A stretch of 50,478 nucleotides of DNA from JAKSUT01 sp045616505. GTDB taxonomy: Bacteria > Cyanobacteriota > Vampirovibrionia > Gastranaerophilales > Gastranaerophilaceae. A program made the translations under genes and the position numbers. This document shows, in pieces, positions 25,913 to 34,581 of the stretch. Under the pieces are notes generated by a model that was not told the DNA's origin, searched no databases, and saw only the letters and a list, made by a program, of their open reading frames with translations. How positions within the stretch are numbered: the first letter of the stretch is position 1; every line of letters begins with the position of its first letter. The stretch lies in the NCBI GenBank assembly GCA_045616505.1, contig JAZLGV010000063.1:1-50478 (forward strand). Reading direction: 5' to 3'.

Positions 25913-26647
25913 TTAACCTATTTTAAACACTTCTTTTTTCAATACATTTAACAAAAATCTTGGAATTGTTGGAAAAATTCTTTTAAATCTTTTTGGTTCT
26001 TTTACTGTTCTATACAACCATTCTAACCCTAAATTTTGATAAATTTTTGGAGCTCTTTCAACTTCTCCTGACCAAACGTCAAAACTACCACCTACACCTA
26101 TAAATAATGAAGCAGGTAACAATTCTCTTGCTTGTTTTATAAAGTTTTCTTGTTTTGGTGAACCTAATGCAACTAAAACAAGTTTTGGTGATTTTTGACG
26201 TAATTCTTTCAAAACTCTTTGTTCATCAGAGAAATAACCATTTTGATAATATACAACTTTTAAATTATCAAATTTTGCTTTTAAATTTTTTACTGCAGAT
26301 AAAACAACATGCGGTCTTGCACCAACGAAAGCTACAGGAATTTTATTTTGAGAACATCTGTTTAACAATTCGTAAGCAAATTCAACACCTGCAATTCTAT
26401 CTACGTTTTCACCTTTCATTTTTAACCCTATTTTAATTCCTATTCCGTCAGGAACAACTAATTCTGCTTCATTTAAAACATCAGCAAATGTTTTATTAAC
26501 CAAAGCATTTTCAATCATTTCAGGGTTAATTGTAATTACTTGACCACCTTTTTTTGAACTTATAAGTTCCAATGCATAATCAACTGCTTCTTCAAAATTA
26601 AAAGAATCTATATCAAATCCAAAAAGTTTTACACATTTTCTTTCCAT
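25913..26647 (-). CDS. WecG/TagA/CpsF-family glycosyltransferase
   Basis: 244 aa from ATG 26647. Family motifs: VITINPEMIENALVN, VVPDGIGIKIGLKM, VDRIAGVEFAYELL, VAFVGARPHVV and LVALGSPKQENFI, then the C-terminal GVGGSFDVWSGEVERAPKIY and GLEWLYRTVKEPKRFKR. Members transfer ManNAc or related sugars to lipid-linked intermediates for surface polysaccharide. The open frame extends to 26683, but those codons lie inside a consensus promoter, so the shorter start is preferred; the mRNA would then be leaderless. First gene of the long operon that carries transketolase and ftsEX. Confidence 0.9.
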   Translation of the reverse strand: MERKCVKLFGFDIDSFNFEEAVDYALELISSKKGGQVITINPEMIENALVNKTFADVLNEAELVVPDGIGIKIGLKMKGENVDRIAGVEFAYELLNRCSQNKIPVAFVGARPHVVLSAVKNLKAKFDNLKVVYYQNGYFSDEQRVLKELRQKSPKLVLVALGSPKQENFIKQARELLPASLFIGVGGSFDVWSGEVERAPKIYQNLGLEWLYRTVKEPKRFKRIFPTIPRFLLNVLKKEVFKIG

Positions 26648-26654
26648 ACAGAAC

Positions 26655-26683
26655 ATTATATACAAAAAAAATATTCCTTTCAA
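26655..26683 (-). promoter_or_regulatory. Promoter of the wecG-type/transketolase/ftsEX operon
   Basis: TTGAAA (26683-26678), 17-nt spacer, TATAAT (26660-26655) on the reverse strand, close to perfect consensus. The -10 box ends 7 nt before ATG 26647. Confidence 0.75.
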
Positions 26684-26727
26684 TATTATTTATGATATGA
26701 TATAAAACATAAAAAAGGAGAAAAAAA

Positions 26728-27006
26728 ATGAACAAAAATTATCAAATGTCTGAATTAATGAAAGCTGCAATTGTAAACTCATTACTAACCGTTATTCTTG
26801 TAAACATTTCCATTGTTTTCCAAGATATGCACAAAGATGCTCTATTCCAAAAACAAATGAGAAGAAATGAAATGGAAAGACAAAAGGTAATGGAAGCTAT
26901 CAAACAAGATTATGCAAAAACAGGAATAAAACCAACTGGAAAACCTGATCCAAGAATTTTCCAAAAACCACAACAAGGACCTCACATTTTTGTTCCTAAA
27001 CAATAG
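26728..27006 (+). CDS. Small single-span membrane protein, uncharacterised
   Basis: 92 aa with ribosome site AAAAAGGAG 9 nt before ATG. One membrane helix at about residues 12-31 (AAIVNSLLTVILVNISIVF), then a charged helix (FQKQMRRNEMERQKVMEAI) and a Pro/Lys-rich tail (KPTGKPDPRIFQKPQQGPH). Topology suggests an anchored tether. It faces hydE tail to tail with 5 nt between. No family recognised. Confidence 0.65.
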   Translation: MNKNYQMSELMKAAIVNSLLTVILVNISIVFQDMHKDALFQKQMRRNEMERQKVMEAIKQDYAKTGIKPTGKPDPRIFQKPQQGPHIFVPKQ

Positions 27007-27011
27007 TTATC

Positions 27012-28034
27012 TTAACGGAAACCTTTTGTATTAGATACAAACCTTCCGATTGATAATAATTTTTGAGAAAGACAATCACGATATTTTTTCAGATTGTCTT
27101 TTTCGTTGTGTAAACCCTTATTTGGATAAATTTTATACAAATTTTTATATTTCTCATCTGTTACGTTTAACATAACAACATTTGCACCACTTCGTAATGC
27201 CAACATTTGACCATCTTTTTTTAATGTTTCCATTGCAGTTGTAGCCGGAATATTAATATCTGGAAGCAACAATCTTGTAATAGCCATTACTTTTAAAGCC
27301 AAATCAAAATTTCCTGCAAAAACATTTTCAAACGGCGTATTTTCACAAGGAATAAAAGGTCCAACACCAATCATATCTGCGTTTATTGACTTAAAAAATA
27401 AAATATCATCAGCTAAAGATTCAATTGTTTGATTTGGAAGCCCTACTAAACACCCTGAACCTGTTTCATATCCCAAATTTTTCAAATTTTTCAAACAATC
27501 TATCCTATTTTGAAAACTCATATTTGGATGACAAGTTTCATACAAATTTTTATCTGTTGTTTCTATTCTGATTAAAAATCTATCTGCACCACATTCTTTC
27601 AATATTTTATATTCTTCAAATGTTTTTTCACCAATACTCAAAGTTACGGCAACATCAAATTTCTTTATTTCTGAAATTATTTCAGATAATTTTTCAACAC
27701 TAAAATATGCATCTTCACCTGATTGCAAAACAATAGTTTTATATCCTAATTCTATTGCTCTTTTTGAACAATTCAAAATTTCTTCTTTTGATAATCTATA
27801 TCTTTCAATATTTTTATTATCTTTTCTTAATCCGCAATATTTACAATTCCTTCCGCAGATATTAGAAAATTCTACAAGTCCACGAAAATAAACACCATCA
27901 CCTTTGTATTGTTTTCTAACTTCATCGGCAGCAGAAAAAATTTGTTCTGAATTTTCCGCACACAACAAATCCACAATTTCTGATTTTTCAAGAAAATGTT
28001 CAAATTTTGCTTTTTCTAAAATTTTTGAAATCAT
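27012..28034 (-). CDS. hydE: [FeFe]-hydrogenase maturase HydE, radical SAM
   Basis: 340 aa. The radical SAM cluster motif is CGRNCKYCGLRKDN (CxxxCxxC) at about residue 60, preceded by GVYFRGLVEFSNI as in HydE/BioB-type enzymes. Then TIVLQSGEDAYFS, SIGEKTFEEYKILKECGADR, LIRIETTDKNLY, GSGCLVGLPNQT and MIGVGPFIPCENTPF. HydE provides part of the diiron centre of [FeFe]-hydrogenase, so the organism probably makes hydrogen by fermentation. hydF, hydG and hydrogenase genes are not in the window. It is the last gene of the kinase-nadD-yqeK-hydE run, 3 nt after yqeK. Confidence 0.88.
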   Translation of the reverse strand: MISKILEKAKFEHFLEKSEIVDLLCAENSEQIFSAADEVRKQYKGDGVYFRGLVEFSNICGRNCKYCGLRKDNKNIERYRLSKEEILNCSKRAIELGYKTIVLQSGEDAYFSVEKLSEIISEIKKFDVAVTLSIGEKTFEEYKILKECGADRFLIRIETTDKNLYETCHPNMSFQNRIDCLKNLKNLGYETGSGCLVGLPNQTIESLADDILFFKSINADMIGVGPFIPCENTPFENVFAGNFDLALKVMAITRLLLPDINIPATTAMETLKKDGQMLALRSGANVVMLNVTDEKYKNLYKIYPNKGLHNEKDNLKKYRDCLSQKLLSIGRFVSNTKGFR

Positions 28035-28037
28035 AAG

Positions 28038-28622
28038 TTATTTAAGCATGCTGTTATAAATATCAATAGTAGATTGGTGTATTTTTAAACCTCTAGCTAC
28101 TAAACTTTTAATAGTTTCTTTGTAACACAACAAGATTGCTCTATCTAAACCATATTCTTTGTTTTCTTCGTTATTTATAAATAACAATGCTTTTTCTCTA
28201 AATTCTAAATCTCTAGTATTTGGTTCAATTTTGTCAGCTAGAAAAACTATTTTTTCTAACAGAGTCATTTCTAATTTACCCAAAGTATGCCAACGAATAG
28301 CAGACAAAATTTCTTTATCCGTAATTCCAAATTCTGTACTTGCCAAAAATGCACTAACAGGAGCATGAAGAACTTTTTTATTTGTTAATTCTTTTTCGTC
28401 CAAATTCAAATTTTGAGCAATTTCTGAAAGTTTTTCGAAATCTAAACATTTAGCACAATCATGCAACAAACCTGCAATATAAGCTCTTTTTTCATCCAGC
28501 CCAAACATTTGAGCAAACTTTGCAGACTCTTGAGCGCAACCCAAAGAGTGAATTAAACGTTGCTCATCTAAATTACCTTGTAGCCATGATATAGCTTTTT
28601 CATTCGCCTCTGTACAATTCAT
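28038..28622 (-). CDS. yqeK: HD-domain phosphohydrolase, YqeK family
   Basis: 194 aa, HD domain: HSLGCAQESAKFAQMFG, then YIAGLLHDCAKCLDF (HD pair), HAPVSAFLASTEFGI, IRWHTLGKLEMTLLEKIVFL and ADKIEPNTRDL. YqeK proteins hydrolyse diadenosine tetraphosphate and commonly follow nadD. Here the frames overlap by 23 nt, the classical arrangement. Confidence 0.9.
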   Translation of the reverse strand: MNCTEANEKAISWLQGNLDEQRLIHSLGCAQESAKFAQMFGLDEKRAYIAGLLHDCAKCLDFEKLSEIAQNLNLDEKELTNKKVLHAPVSAFLASTEFGITDKEILSAIRWHTLGKLEMTLLEKIVFLADKIEPNTRDLEFREKALLFINNEENKEYGLDRAILLCYKETIKSLVARGLKIHQSTIDIYNSMLK

Positions 28623-29193
28623 TTTCTCTTATATACTCCAATACCGGTGCTGGAACTTTGTCAGCTACTGGTAATCCTTTTTGTAACCTTGCTCTAATTT
28701 CAGATGATGAAATATTCATTGGTGGCATTTTCATCAAACTAAATTTATAGCCTTTATAGTTTAACAAAGATAACCTCTCTTTGTCAATTTCTTCATTTCT
28801 TGCGAAAACTAAAAAATGAACTAAAGTCTTTAATTTATCTGCTTCATACCAATCCATAATATCTTTAAACGCATCATAGCCTATTGCAAAACCAATTTTG
28901 CCATCTACTTTGTAGCGTTTATACAATTCTTGCATTGTAAAATATGTATATGAAAATCTTGTATTTTGAAATTCTATATTACTAATTGCAAAGCCTACTT
29001 TTGAAGCTATCGCAAGTTTTACCATTTGAAATCTATGATCAGCTAAATCAACATCCAATTCTTTGTGAGGAGGATTAAAAGCTGGAATATAAAGAATATT
29101 ATCATAATCACAAACTTCTTTTATATGATTACCTAAAGCCAAATGAGCATTATGTATCGGATTAAAAGTTCCAGCTACCACGCATAATTTCAT
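28600..29193 (-). CDS. nadD: Nicotinate-nucleotide adenylyltransferase
   Basis: 197 aa. Adenylates nicotinate mononucleotide in NAD synthesis. Nucleotidyltransferase motifs: GTFNPIHNAHLALGNHIKEV (HxGH-type NAHL) at the start, PAFNPPHKE, IGYDAFKDIMDWYEADKL, and ISSSEIRARLQKGLPV near the C-terminus. Overlaps yqeK by 23 nt. It follows the uridine-kinase-like gene by 34 nt. Confidence 0.95.
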   Translation of the reverse strand: MKLCVVAGTFNPIHNAHLALGNHIKEVCDYDNILYIPAFNPPHKELDVDLADHRFQMVKLAIASKVGFAISNIEFQNTRFSYTYFTMQELYKRYKVDGKIGFAIGYDAFKDIMDWYEADKLKTLVHFLVFARNEEIDKERLSLLNYKGYKFSLMKMPPMNISSSEIRARLQKGLPVADKVPAPVLEYIRENELYRGE

Positions 29194-29227
29194 TTAGAAA
29201 AATTCTCCTATATCTCTACCAAACATA

Positions 29228-30097
29228 TTATAACGCAAAATTTTTGTATTTTGCTTCAACAACCGATAAAATTTCTTTTATTACTTTTTTATATTTTTCT
29301 CTTGAAATAGCCCCATTGAAAATAATATCTGCATCTTTTGCACAAGAATGAACATATAATTCAGCTTTTTTTGAAGCGTTTTCAAAAATACCTTCTGCTG
29401 AATCACCTAATTTTCTTTCTTTTGCTCTTTCAAAGAATCTTTTTCTTTGGATTTCTTTATCTATATCTACATAAATTTTAAAATCAAAAATATCTGAAAT
29501 TTTTTCATTTAATGCATATAAACCTTCCGCTATTACAATAGAAGAAGGTTTAGCCTCAAAGCATTCATCAATTCTGATTGCTGTTCCTGACATATCATAT
29601 TTTGGAAGCATAACAGTTTCATCATTTAATAAACGATTTACATGCTCTGCCATCAAAGTTAGTTCAATAGCTTCAGGAACGTCTAAATCATAATTTTGTG
29701 CAAATTTTGCAAATGAACCTGCCGCTTTTACTTCTTTTGAACGGTCATAATAATAATCGTCTGTATTAATTCTTGTAGTAGGTTTTTTAGTAGAAAGTCT
29801 TTTTGCAAAATCTTCAATTAATTCGATAGCATCATTTACAATTGTAGATTTTCCACTTGCGGTTTCACCACAAACACCAATTGCAGCAGCTCTTTTTACT
29901 TCTCCTGAAATAAATCTTGCCATTCTGCGAGTTAAAGTAGGTGATATACTTACAAAAATAGAGTCAACAGATGTCAACTCTTTCTCAAATATCATATTCA
30001 ATTCATGTTCAATTTTTAAAGATAACGAATGTATAATTGGGTCTAAAACACAACTTTTACACTTTACACTATTCTTTTTCTCAAGTGTCATTATCAT
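29228..30097 (-). CDS. Uridine kinase-like P-loop kinase
   Basis: About 290 aa. Walker A AIGVCGETASGKSTIV lies near residue 75, then RINTDDYYYDRSKEV (the phosphate-acceptor region of uridine kinase/PRK), AQNYDLDVPEAIEL, LPKYDMSGTAIRI, VIAEGLYALN and FDFKIYVDIDKEIQRKRFFE. These match the uridine kinase/phosphoribulokinase superfamily. The 65-residue N-terminal extension is Cys-containing (VKCKSCVLD) and unusual. TTG at 30115 is another start; neither has a clear ribosome site. The substrate could be uridine, a sugar or another small metabolite. Confidence 0.75.
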   Translation of the reverse strand: MIMTLEKKNSVKCKSCVLDPIIHSLSLKIEHELNMIFEKELTSVDSIFVSISPTLTRRMARFISGEVKRAAAIGVCGETASGKSTIVNDAIELIEDFAKRLSTKKPTTRINTDDYYYDRSKEVKAAGSFAKFAQNYDLDVPEAIELTLMAEHVNRLLNDETVMLPKYDMSGTAIRIDECFEAKPSSIVIAEGLYALNEKISDIFDFKIYVDIDKEIQRKRFFERAKERKLGDSAEGIFENASKKAELYVHSCAKDADIIFNGAISREKYKKVIKEILSVVEAKYKNFAL

Positions 30098-30161
30098 ATC
30101 TATATTAAAGCTCAAAAATCAAAAAATTGCTATATTTATAGAAAATATTAATAATTGTAAA

Positions 30162-30196
30162 CAAGACACTTAGTAAAATTTATACCAAGTGTCTTG
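30162..30196 (-). terminator. Hairpin after the helicase gene
   Basis: CAAGACACTT (30162-30171) and AAGTGTCTTG (30187-30196) form 10 bp. On the reverse strand a T-containing stretch follows, though not a clean run. Probable terminator of the 1040-aa gene. Confidence 0.6.
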
Positions 30197-30205
30197 AAAA
30201 CCTTA

Positions 30206-33200
30206 TTATAAAAGGACTCTATGCACGCATGCTTTTGGTGAATATTTCCATTCTCGATAAGTAATTCTATTAATTTTATATCCTGAACGTTCTAAAATTG
30301 CTTGTTTTTTCAAATTATTTACTGCTTTCTTAGGTGAATCTTCAACACCATCTAGTTCAATTGCAATTTTATCATTTACTAACAAGTCTATGCTTAAACC
30401 TGCAACTTCCACACCTGCTTGAACAGAATAACCTAAATTTCTAATATAAGCTGCAACTTCACGTTCAAATTCATTTTTATAAGTATTTTCGTCAAGTTTG
30501 TTATTTTTTAACAACTCATATTTATTTTCATATTCTTTTATATAAGAAAGGTATCTTCTCAAAATTCCATCAGGCATTTCTGTTGGGTCTTTCGAAACAA
30601 AACTAATCATTTTATATTTTGCACGAGTAATCGCAACATTAAACAAATTTGGTTTTTGCAAAAATAACAAACTTTGAGGATAACTGTTATTTGCGTAAGC
30701 CCAAGAAACAAGCATTATATCTTTTTCATCACCTTGAAAAGTATGAGCAGTACCTATTTCTATCTTATGTTTCAACACCATATTATCTGAAACTACCCTT
30801 GATAAAGATTTTTTTAATTGTTCAACTTGAGCTCTAAATGGTGAAACAATACCGATAGAAACAGGAACACCTTTATTTGTTCTTTCATCTTCTAATATTA
30901 TTTCTTGAACTTTTGCAATAACTGCTTCTACTTCTGGTAAATTTCTTGTCGCATCGAAATCAACTTTACCATCATTTACTACTACAAGTTCTAAAACTTT
31001 ATCAGCATAAGAATTTTTACGCATTACTCTCATTCTTCCGCCATAAAATTCATCATTTGAGAAATTAATAATTGGTGGCAAACTTCTAAAATGTTCATCA
31101 AGCAAAACAGGATTCATAGAATAATAATTTGCTAAATCAAACATTGAATTTGAGCGAAATCTCCACATCAATTGATATTTATCAGGAATACCATATTGAC
31201 TCAAGAATGATTGTTCCTTTGCTTTTTCCAAGAAAGAAAGATGTGGAAGTTGTTTATCATCACCTACAATAACTGCTTTTTTTGCACGGAATAAAATAGG
31301 GAAACAACTTGCTATATCACATTGAGAAGCTTCATCGATAATCGCAACATCAAAAACCCCTGGTTTCATTGGCAACGAACCTGACACGGCGTAAGTTGTA
31401 ACACACCAACACGGAAAGGCTTCTAATAACGGTTTAAAATCTTCGTTTTCTAACAATCTATTTTGTAGATTTTGTTTTTTCTCTGTTAAAGATTTGGTGT
31501 GTACGATTAGCCTTTGACGTTTTGTTTGATCACGCAACAAACCTTTTAAAGCTGTTCTTCTTTTTGATTTTAAAATATCTGTTGCGACAGTTCTTTGTTT
31601 CTTTTTAAGTGTTCTTATTTGTTCTGCCATAACGTGAAGATTGCCAAGTTTTTGAATATTCATTTCAATCTTTCGCATTTCACATTCTATTGTTGCAACA
31701 TTTAACTCATCTCTAAGTTTTGAAATATTTTCATAACTTATCTCAAATTCGCAATTTAACAATTTTTTCAAGTTATTTTTTGCAGAAGAATTAGAAATTT
31801 TTGCAAACAAACCATTTTTTTCTAAATTCTTTTCGGCGGTATTTAAAATTGAAGTTATTTGTTCGATTTCTGCTTGTTTCAATGATTTCAAAACAAATTT
31901 TGCATCACCTAACAATTTTTCTTGCGAAATTTTTTCTTCGTCTAACTCTTGCCATTTTTCTTCTAGTTTGATTATTTGTTCAGATTTATTTTCAAGTTCT
32001 CTGATTTCTGCAAGCAATGCTTTCATATCTTTCACATCAACAAAAATAGAATCATCATAATCAGTATCTAAATCAACTTTATTTGAAAGCAAATCTTGCA
32101 AATCAAAACTCAATTGTTTTTGATAATTCATTCTTCCTGCTCTAAGAGCCAAATATGGTGCGCCTAGTTCGTTTAATCTTTCTGCAACAACATCAACAGC
32201 CTTATCCATTCTTGATGCGACTAGAACTGTTTTTCCATTTGCAATTAAGTGAGCAACTAAATTAACTATTGTTTGAGATTTACCAGTCCCTGGAGGTCCA
32301 TAAACAGAAACAAAAGTATTATTTTCTAAAGCTTTTATTACTCCTTCTTGTGAGTCAGAAAGTGAAAGAGGAGTTATCGCAGAAAAATCTTTCAAATCTT
32401 TTAATTGTTGTTTTGAAGGATTATCAATAAGCTTCCCTTTTGTTTGCATATATTCTTCATTTATAACACCCAATGCAGTTTCTCTAAAAGTTCCACTTGC
32501 TTTTTCAGAAATTTGAGTCAATTCGTGTAAAACCCCTGCTGTTACTGCGGGTCTTTTTGTCAAAATTATTGCATTTTGTCCAGTAAGCATAATCTTTGAC
32601 ATCTTTGGAGCAGCTTTTATTGTACGAACTTCGTCAACTACATCATCCAAATTTTCAAAATCGATAATTTTTTCTTCAGATTTATCAACATAAAAATCTT
32701 TTGCTAAATTATCTTCTTCAACATCTTCAGAGTGGTCAATTTTCACTTCAATTTCAGGAATAATTGAACGTAATGTTGTCAAAAAGATTTCTAATTTTTC
32801 AGATGTTATAGGCAAATCTGGAACAGCATCTAAAATACCATCTAAAAGTTGCTCTACTTCATCTTCATCATCAGATTTTTTCATTAATGCAGTTAATGCA
32901 CCTGTATTTAATGACAAAAATTCATCTTGCAAAATACAATTAATATTTACACCATTTCTTTCCAAACGACAAGGCATATACAATAATGGAGTCAAGAATT
33001 CACTGGCTTTTTTATTTTTACCGTTTTTACCGACCAAAAACAAATAACCATAAATTAAATATTTATCTTTTTGACTTAATTCACTTTGAATCATAAGTTC
33101 AGTAACTTTATTATCAGCACCATCAAGTCTTAAATACTCTTGTCCTTTTGTAAAAAGTTCTTCTTCTCCTTGTAAAAATATCCACTTGTTATCTTTATCT

Positions 33201-33328
33201 TGCTTCAAATTTCTAAAAGTGGCACTTTTTACTTCTTCTCTAACGCAATCGTGCAAATATTGACTTAATTTTTTTATAAAACTATTATTAAATGCTGAAT
33301 TTATAGCTTTTGTAGCCTCTTGTAACAT
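30206..33328 (-). CDS. Superfamily 1 helicase fused to a PD-(D/E)xK-like nuclease
   Basis: 1040 aa. Residues 1-320 are an N-terminal region of unknown fold (early part like DUF4011-type helicase N-termini). Walker A VYGPPGTGKSQT lies near residue 345 and Walker B VAIIDEASQCD near 660, followed by IVGDDKQLPHLSF (motif III), SIGIVSPFRAQVEQL (IV), IEIGTAHTFQGDEKDIMLVS (V) and LFNVAITRAKYKM (VI): the Upf1/DNA2 group. A long charged coiled coil (about 430-600) interrupts the motor. The C-terminus (about 950-1040) resembles Vsr/DUF559-type endonucleases: FEREVAAYIRNLGY, then Asp in GLSIDLLV and the pair in AIELDG. The ribosome site AGAGG precedes ATG. Helicase-Vsr fusions are known in phage defence, but a housekeeping role is not excluded. 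Confidence 0.85.
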   Translation of the reverse strand: MLQEATKAINSAFNNSFIKKLSQYLHDCVREEVKSATFRNLKQDKDNKWIFLQGEEELFTKGQEYLRLDGADNKVTELMIQSELSQKDKYLIYGYLFLVGKNGKNKKASEFLTPLLYMPCRLERNGVNINCILQDEFLSLNTGALTALMKKSDDEDEVEQLLDGILDAVPDLPITSEKLEIFLTTLRSIIPEIEVKIDHSEDVEEDNLAKDFYVDKSEEKIIDFENLDDVVDEVRTIKAAPKMSKIMLTGQNAIILTKRPAVTAGVLHELTQISEKASGTFRETALGVINEEYMQTKGKLIDNPSKQQLKDLKDFSAITPLSLSDSQEGVIKALENNTFVSVYGPPGTGKSQTIVNLVAHLIANGKTVLVASRMDKAVDVVAERLNELGAPYLALRAGRMNYQKQLSFDLQDLLSNKVDLDTDYDDSIFVDVKDMKALLAEIRELENKSEQIIKLEEKWQELDEEKISQEKLLGDAKFVLKSLKQAEIEQITSILNTAEKNLEKNGLFAKISNSSAKNNLKKLLNCEFEISYENISKLRDELNVATIECEMRKIEMNIQKLGNLHVMAEQIRTLKKKQRTVATDILKSKRRTALKGLLRDQTKRQRLIVHTKSLTEKKQNLQNRLLENEDFKPLLEAFPCWCVTTYAVSGSLPMKPGVFDVAIIDEASQCDIASCFPILFRAKKAVIVGDDKQLPHLSFLEKAKEQSFLSQYGIPDKYQLMWRFRSNSMFDLANYYSMNPVLLDEHFRSLPPIINFSNDEFYGGRMRVMRKNSYADKVLELVVVNDGKVDFDATRNLPEVEAVIAKVQEIILEDERTNKGVPVSIGIVSPFRAQVEQLKKSLSRVVSDNMVLKHKIEIGTAHTFQGDEKDIMLVSWAYANNSYPQSLLFLQKPNLFNVAITRAKYKMISFVSKDPTEMPDGILRRYLSYIKEYENKYELLKNNKLDENTYKNEFEREVAAYIRNLGYSVQAGVEVAGLSIDLLVNDKIAIELDGVEDSPKKAVNNLKKQAILERSGYKINRITYREWKYSPKACVHRVLL

Positions 33329-33362
33329 AATAAAAACCTCTTTTAATTATTTTAGTTTACAA

Positions 33363-33392
33363 TTGTCCATTTTTCCTATTTTAAGCTAAAAT
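33363..33392 (+). promoter_or_regulatory. Promoter of cca
   Basis: TTGTCC (33363-33368), 18-nt spacer, TAAAAT (33387-33392), ending 7 nt before ATG 33400, with no ribosome site. The -10 box lies in a palindrome (CTATTTTA-AGC-TAAAATAG, 33376-33394). Confidence 0.5.
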
Positions 33393-33399
33393 AGTAGTT

Positions 33400-34581
33400 A
33401 TGAACATCCTAGATATATATGATTCATATTTTAGCCAGCATAAACAAAGTATCTTTAGAACCATCTCTAATATTGCGTACAAGTACGGAATAAAAATGTA
33501 TTTGGTAGGCGGTATTGTTAGGGATATGCTACTTGACGTTAAAAGTCTTGATATAGATATTATCGTCGAAGGAAATGCAATAGAATTTGCAAAACAACTT
33601 GAAAAAGAATGTGATAATGTTGAAATTTTAAGCACTCATAAAGATTTTATGACGGCAAAGGTGAAATTTGAAGGTAAAGCAATTGATTTTGCCTCAACAA
33701 GAAACGAAACATATCCAAGAGCAGGACATTTGCCTGTTGTAACAGAAATCGGTTGCAAACTTAAAAAAGATGTACCACGCAGAGATTTTACAATAAACAC
33801 ACTTGCAATGTCATTGAATAGAGATGACTTTGGAGAAATCATTGATTTTTATAATGGTTATGAAGATTTAAAAAACAAAACTATAAAAATCCTTCACAAT
33901 AAAAGTTTTGAAGACGATCCTACAAGGATTATTCGAGGACTTAAATATTCAACAAGATTAGGTTTTAAATTAGATACCAAAACCCGACTTCTTCAAGAAA
34001 AATATTTATCTGAAATAAATCACGATATGTGCAAAAAAAGAATTTTGCAAGAATTCAAAAAAACATTTGAAAAAGAAGAAGAAAAACAAGCTTTAGTTTG
34101 GCAAGAATTTATTAATCAAGGTCTTTATAAATTAATCAACGAAGATGCAAACACAAATATAAAATTGCTATATCCTCATAATTCTTGGCTTGTTTATTTT
34201 GGATTACTTGCACCTGAAAAAATTGATGACTTTGAATTAACAAAACCAGAACAAGATGTTATTTTAGAAGCAAGAAGAATTACCAACACACATTACAAAA
34301 ATGACCTTCAAATTTATAAAGAATTTAAACCTCAAAGAATTGAAACTCTTTTAATTGCTGCTTCTAGAGGTAAAGGAAAAGAAGTTGAAAAATATTTAAA
34401 CCATTTTAGCGGAATTGAAATAGAAATCACAGGGGCAGATTTAATAAATTTAGGACTTAAACCATCAAAAGAATTTAAAGATATTTTTGATTTCGTAACC
34501 GAACAAAAACTAAATTCCCCACATTTAACAAAATGTGAGGAATTAAAAATCGTAAAAAATTATTTAACTAAACAAAATTAA
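33400..34581 (+). CDS. cca: tRNA nucleotidyltransferase / poly(A) polymerase family
   Basis: 393 aa class II nucleotidyltransferase. Motif A LVGGIVRDMLLD with the metal pair in SLDIDIIVEG, then DFASTRNETY, the RRDFTINTLAMSL motif and DDPTRIIRGLKYSTRLGF (nucleotide-base recognition). The C-terminal half is helical. It adds CCA (or part of it) to tRNA 3' ends; the tRNA-Arg in this window lacks an encoded CCA and would need it. Compared with bacterial CCA enzymes the tail is short, and a poly(A) polymerase or A-adding role cannot be excluded. It is divergent from the helicase gene and ends overlapping the 674-aa gene by 4 nt, tail to tail. Confidence 0.9.
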   Translation: MNILDIYDSYFSQHKQSIFRTISNIAYKYGIKMYLVGGIVRDMLLDVKSLDIDIIVEGNAIEFAKQLEKECDNVEILSTHKDFMTAKVKFEGKAIDFASTRNETYPRAGHLPVVTEIGCKLKKDVPRRDFTINTLAMSLNRDDFGEIIDFYNGYEDLKNKTIKILHNKSFEDDPTRIIRGLKYSTRLGFKLDTKTRLLQEKYLSEINHDMCKKRILQEFKKTFEKEEEKQALVWQEFINQGLYKLINEDANTNIKLLYPHNSWLVYFGLLAPEKIDDFELTKPEQDVILEARRITNTHYKNDLQIYKEFKPQRIETLLIAASRGKGKEVEKYLNHFSGIEIEITGADLINLGLKPSKEFKDIFDFVTEQKLNSPHLTKCEELKIVKNYLTKQN

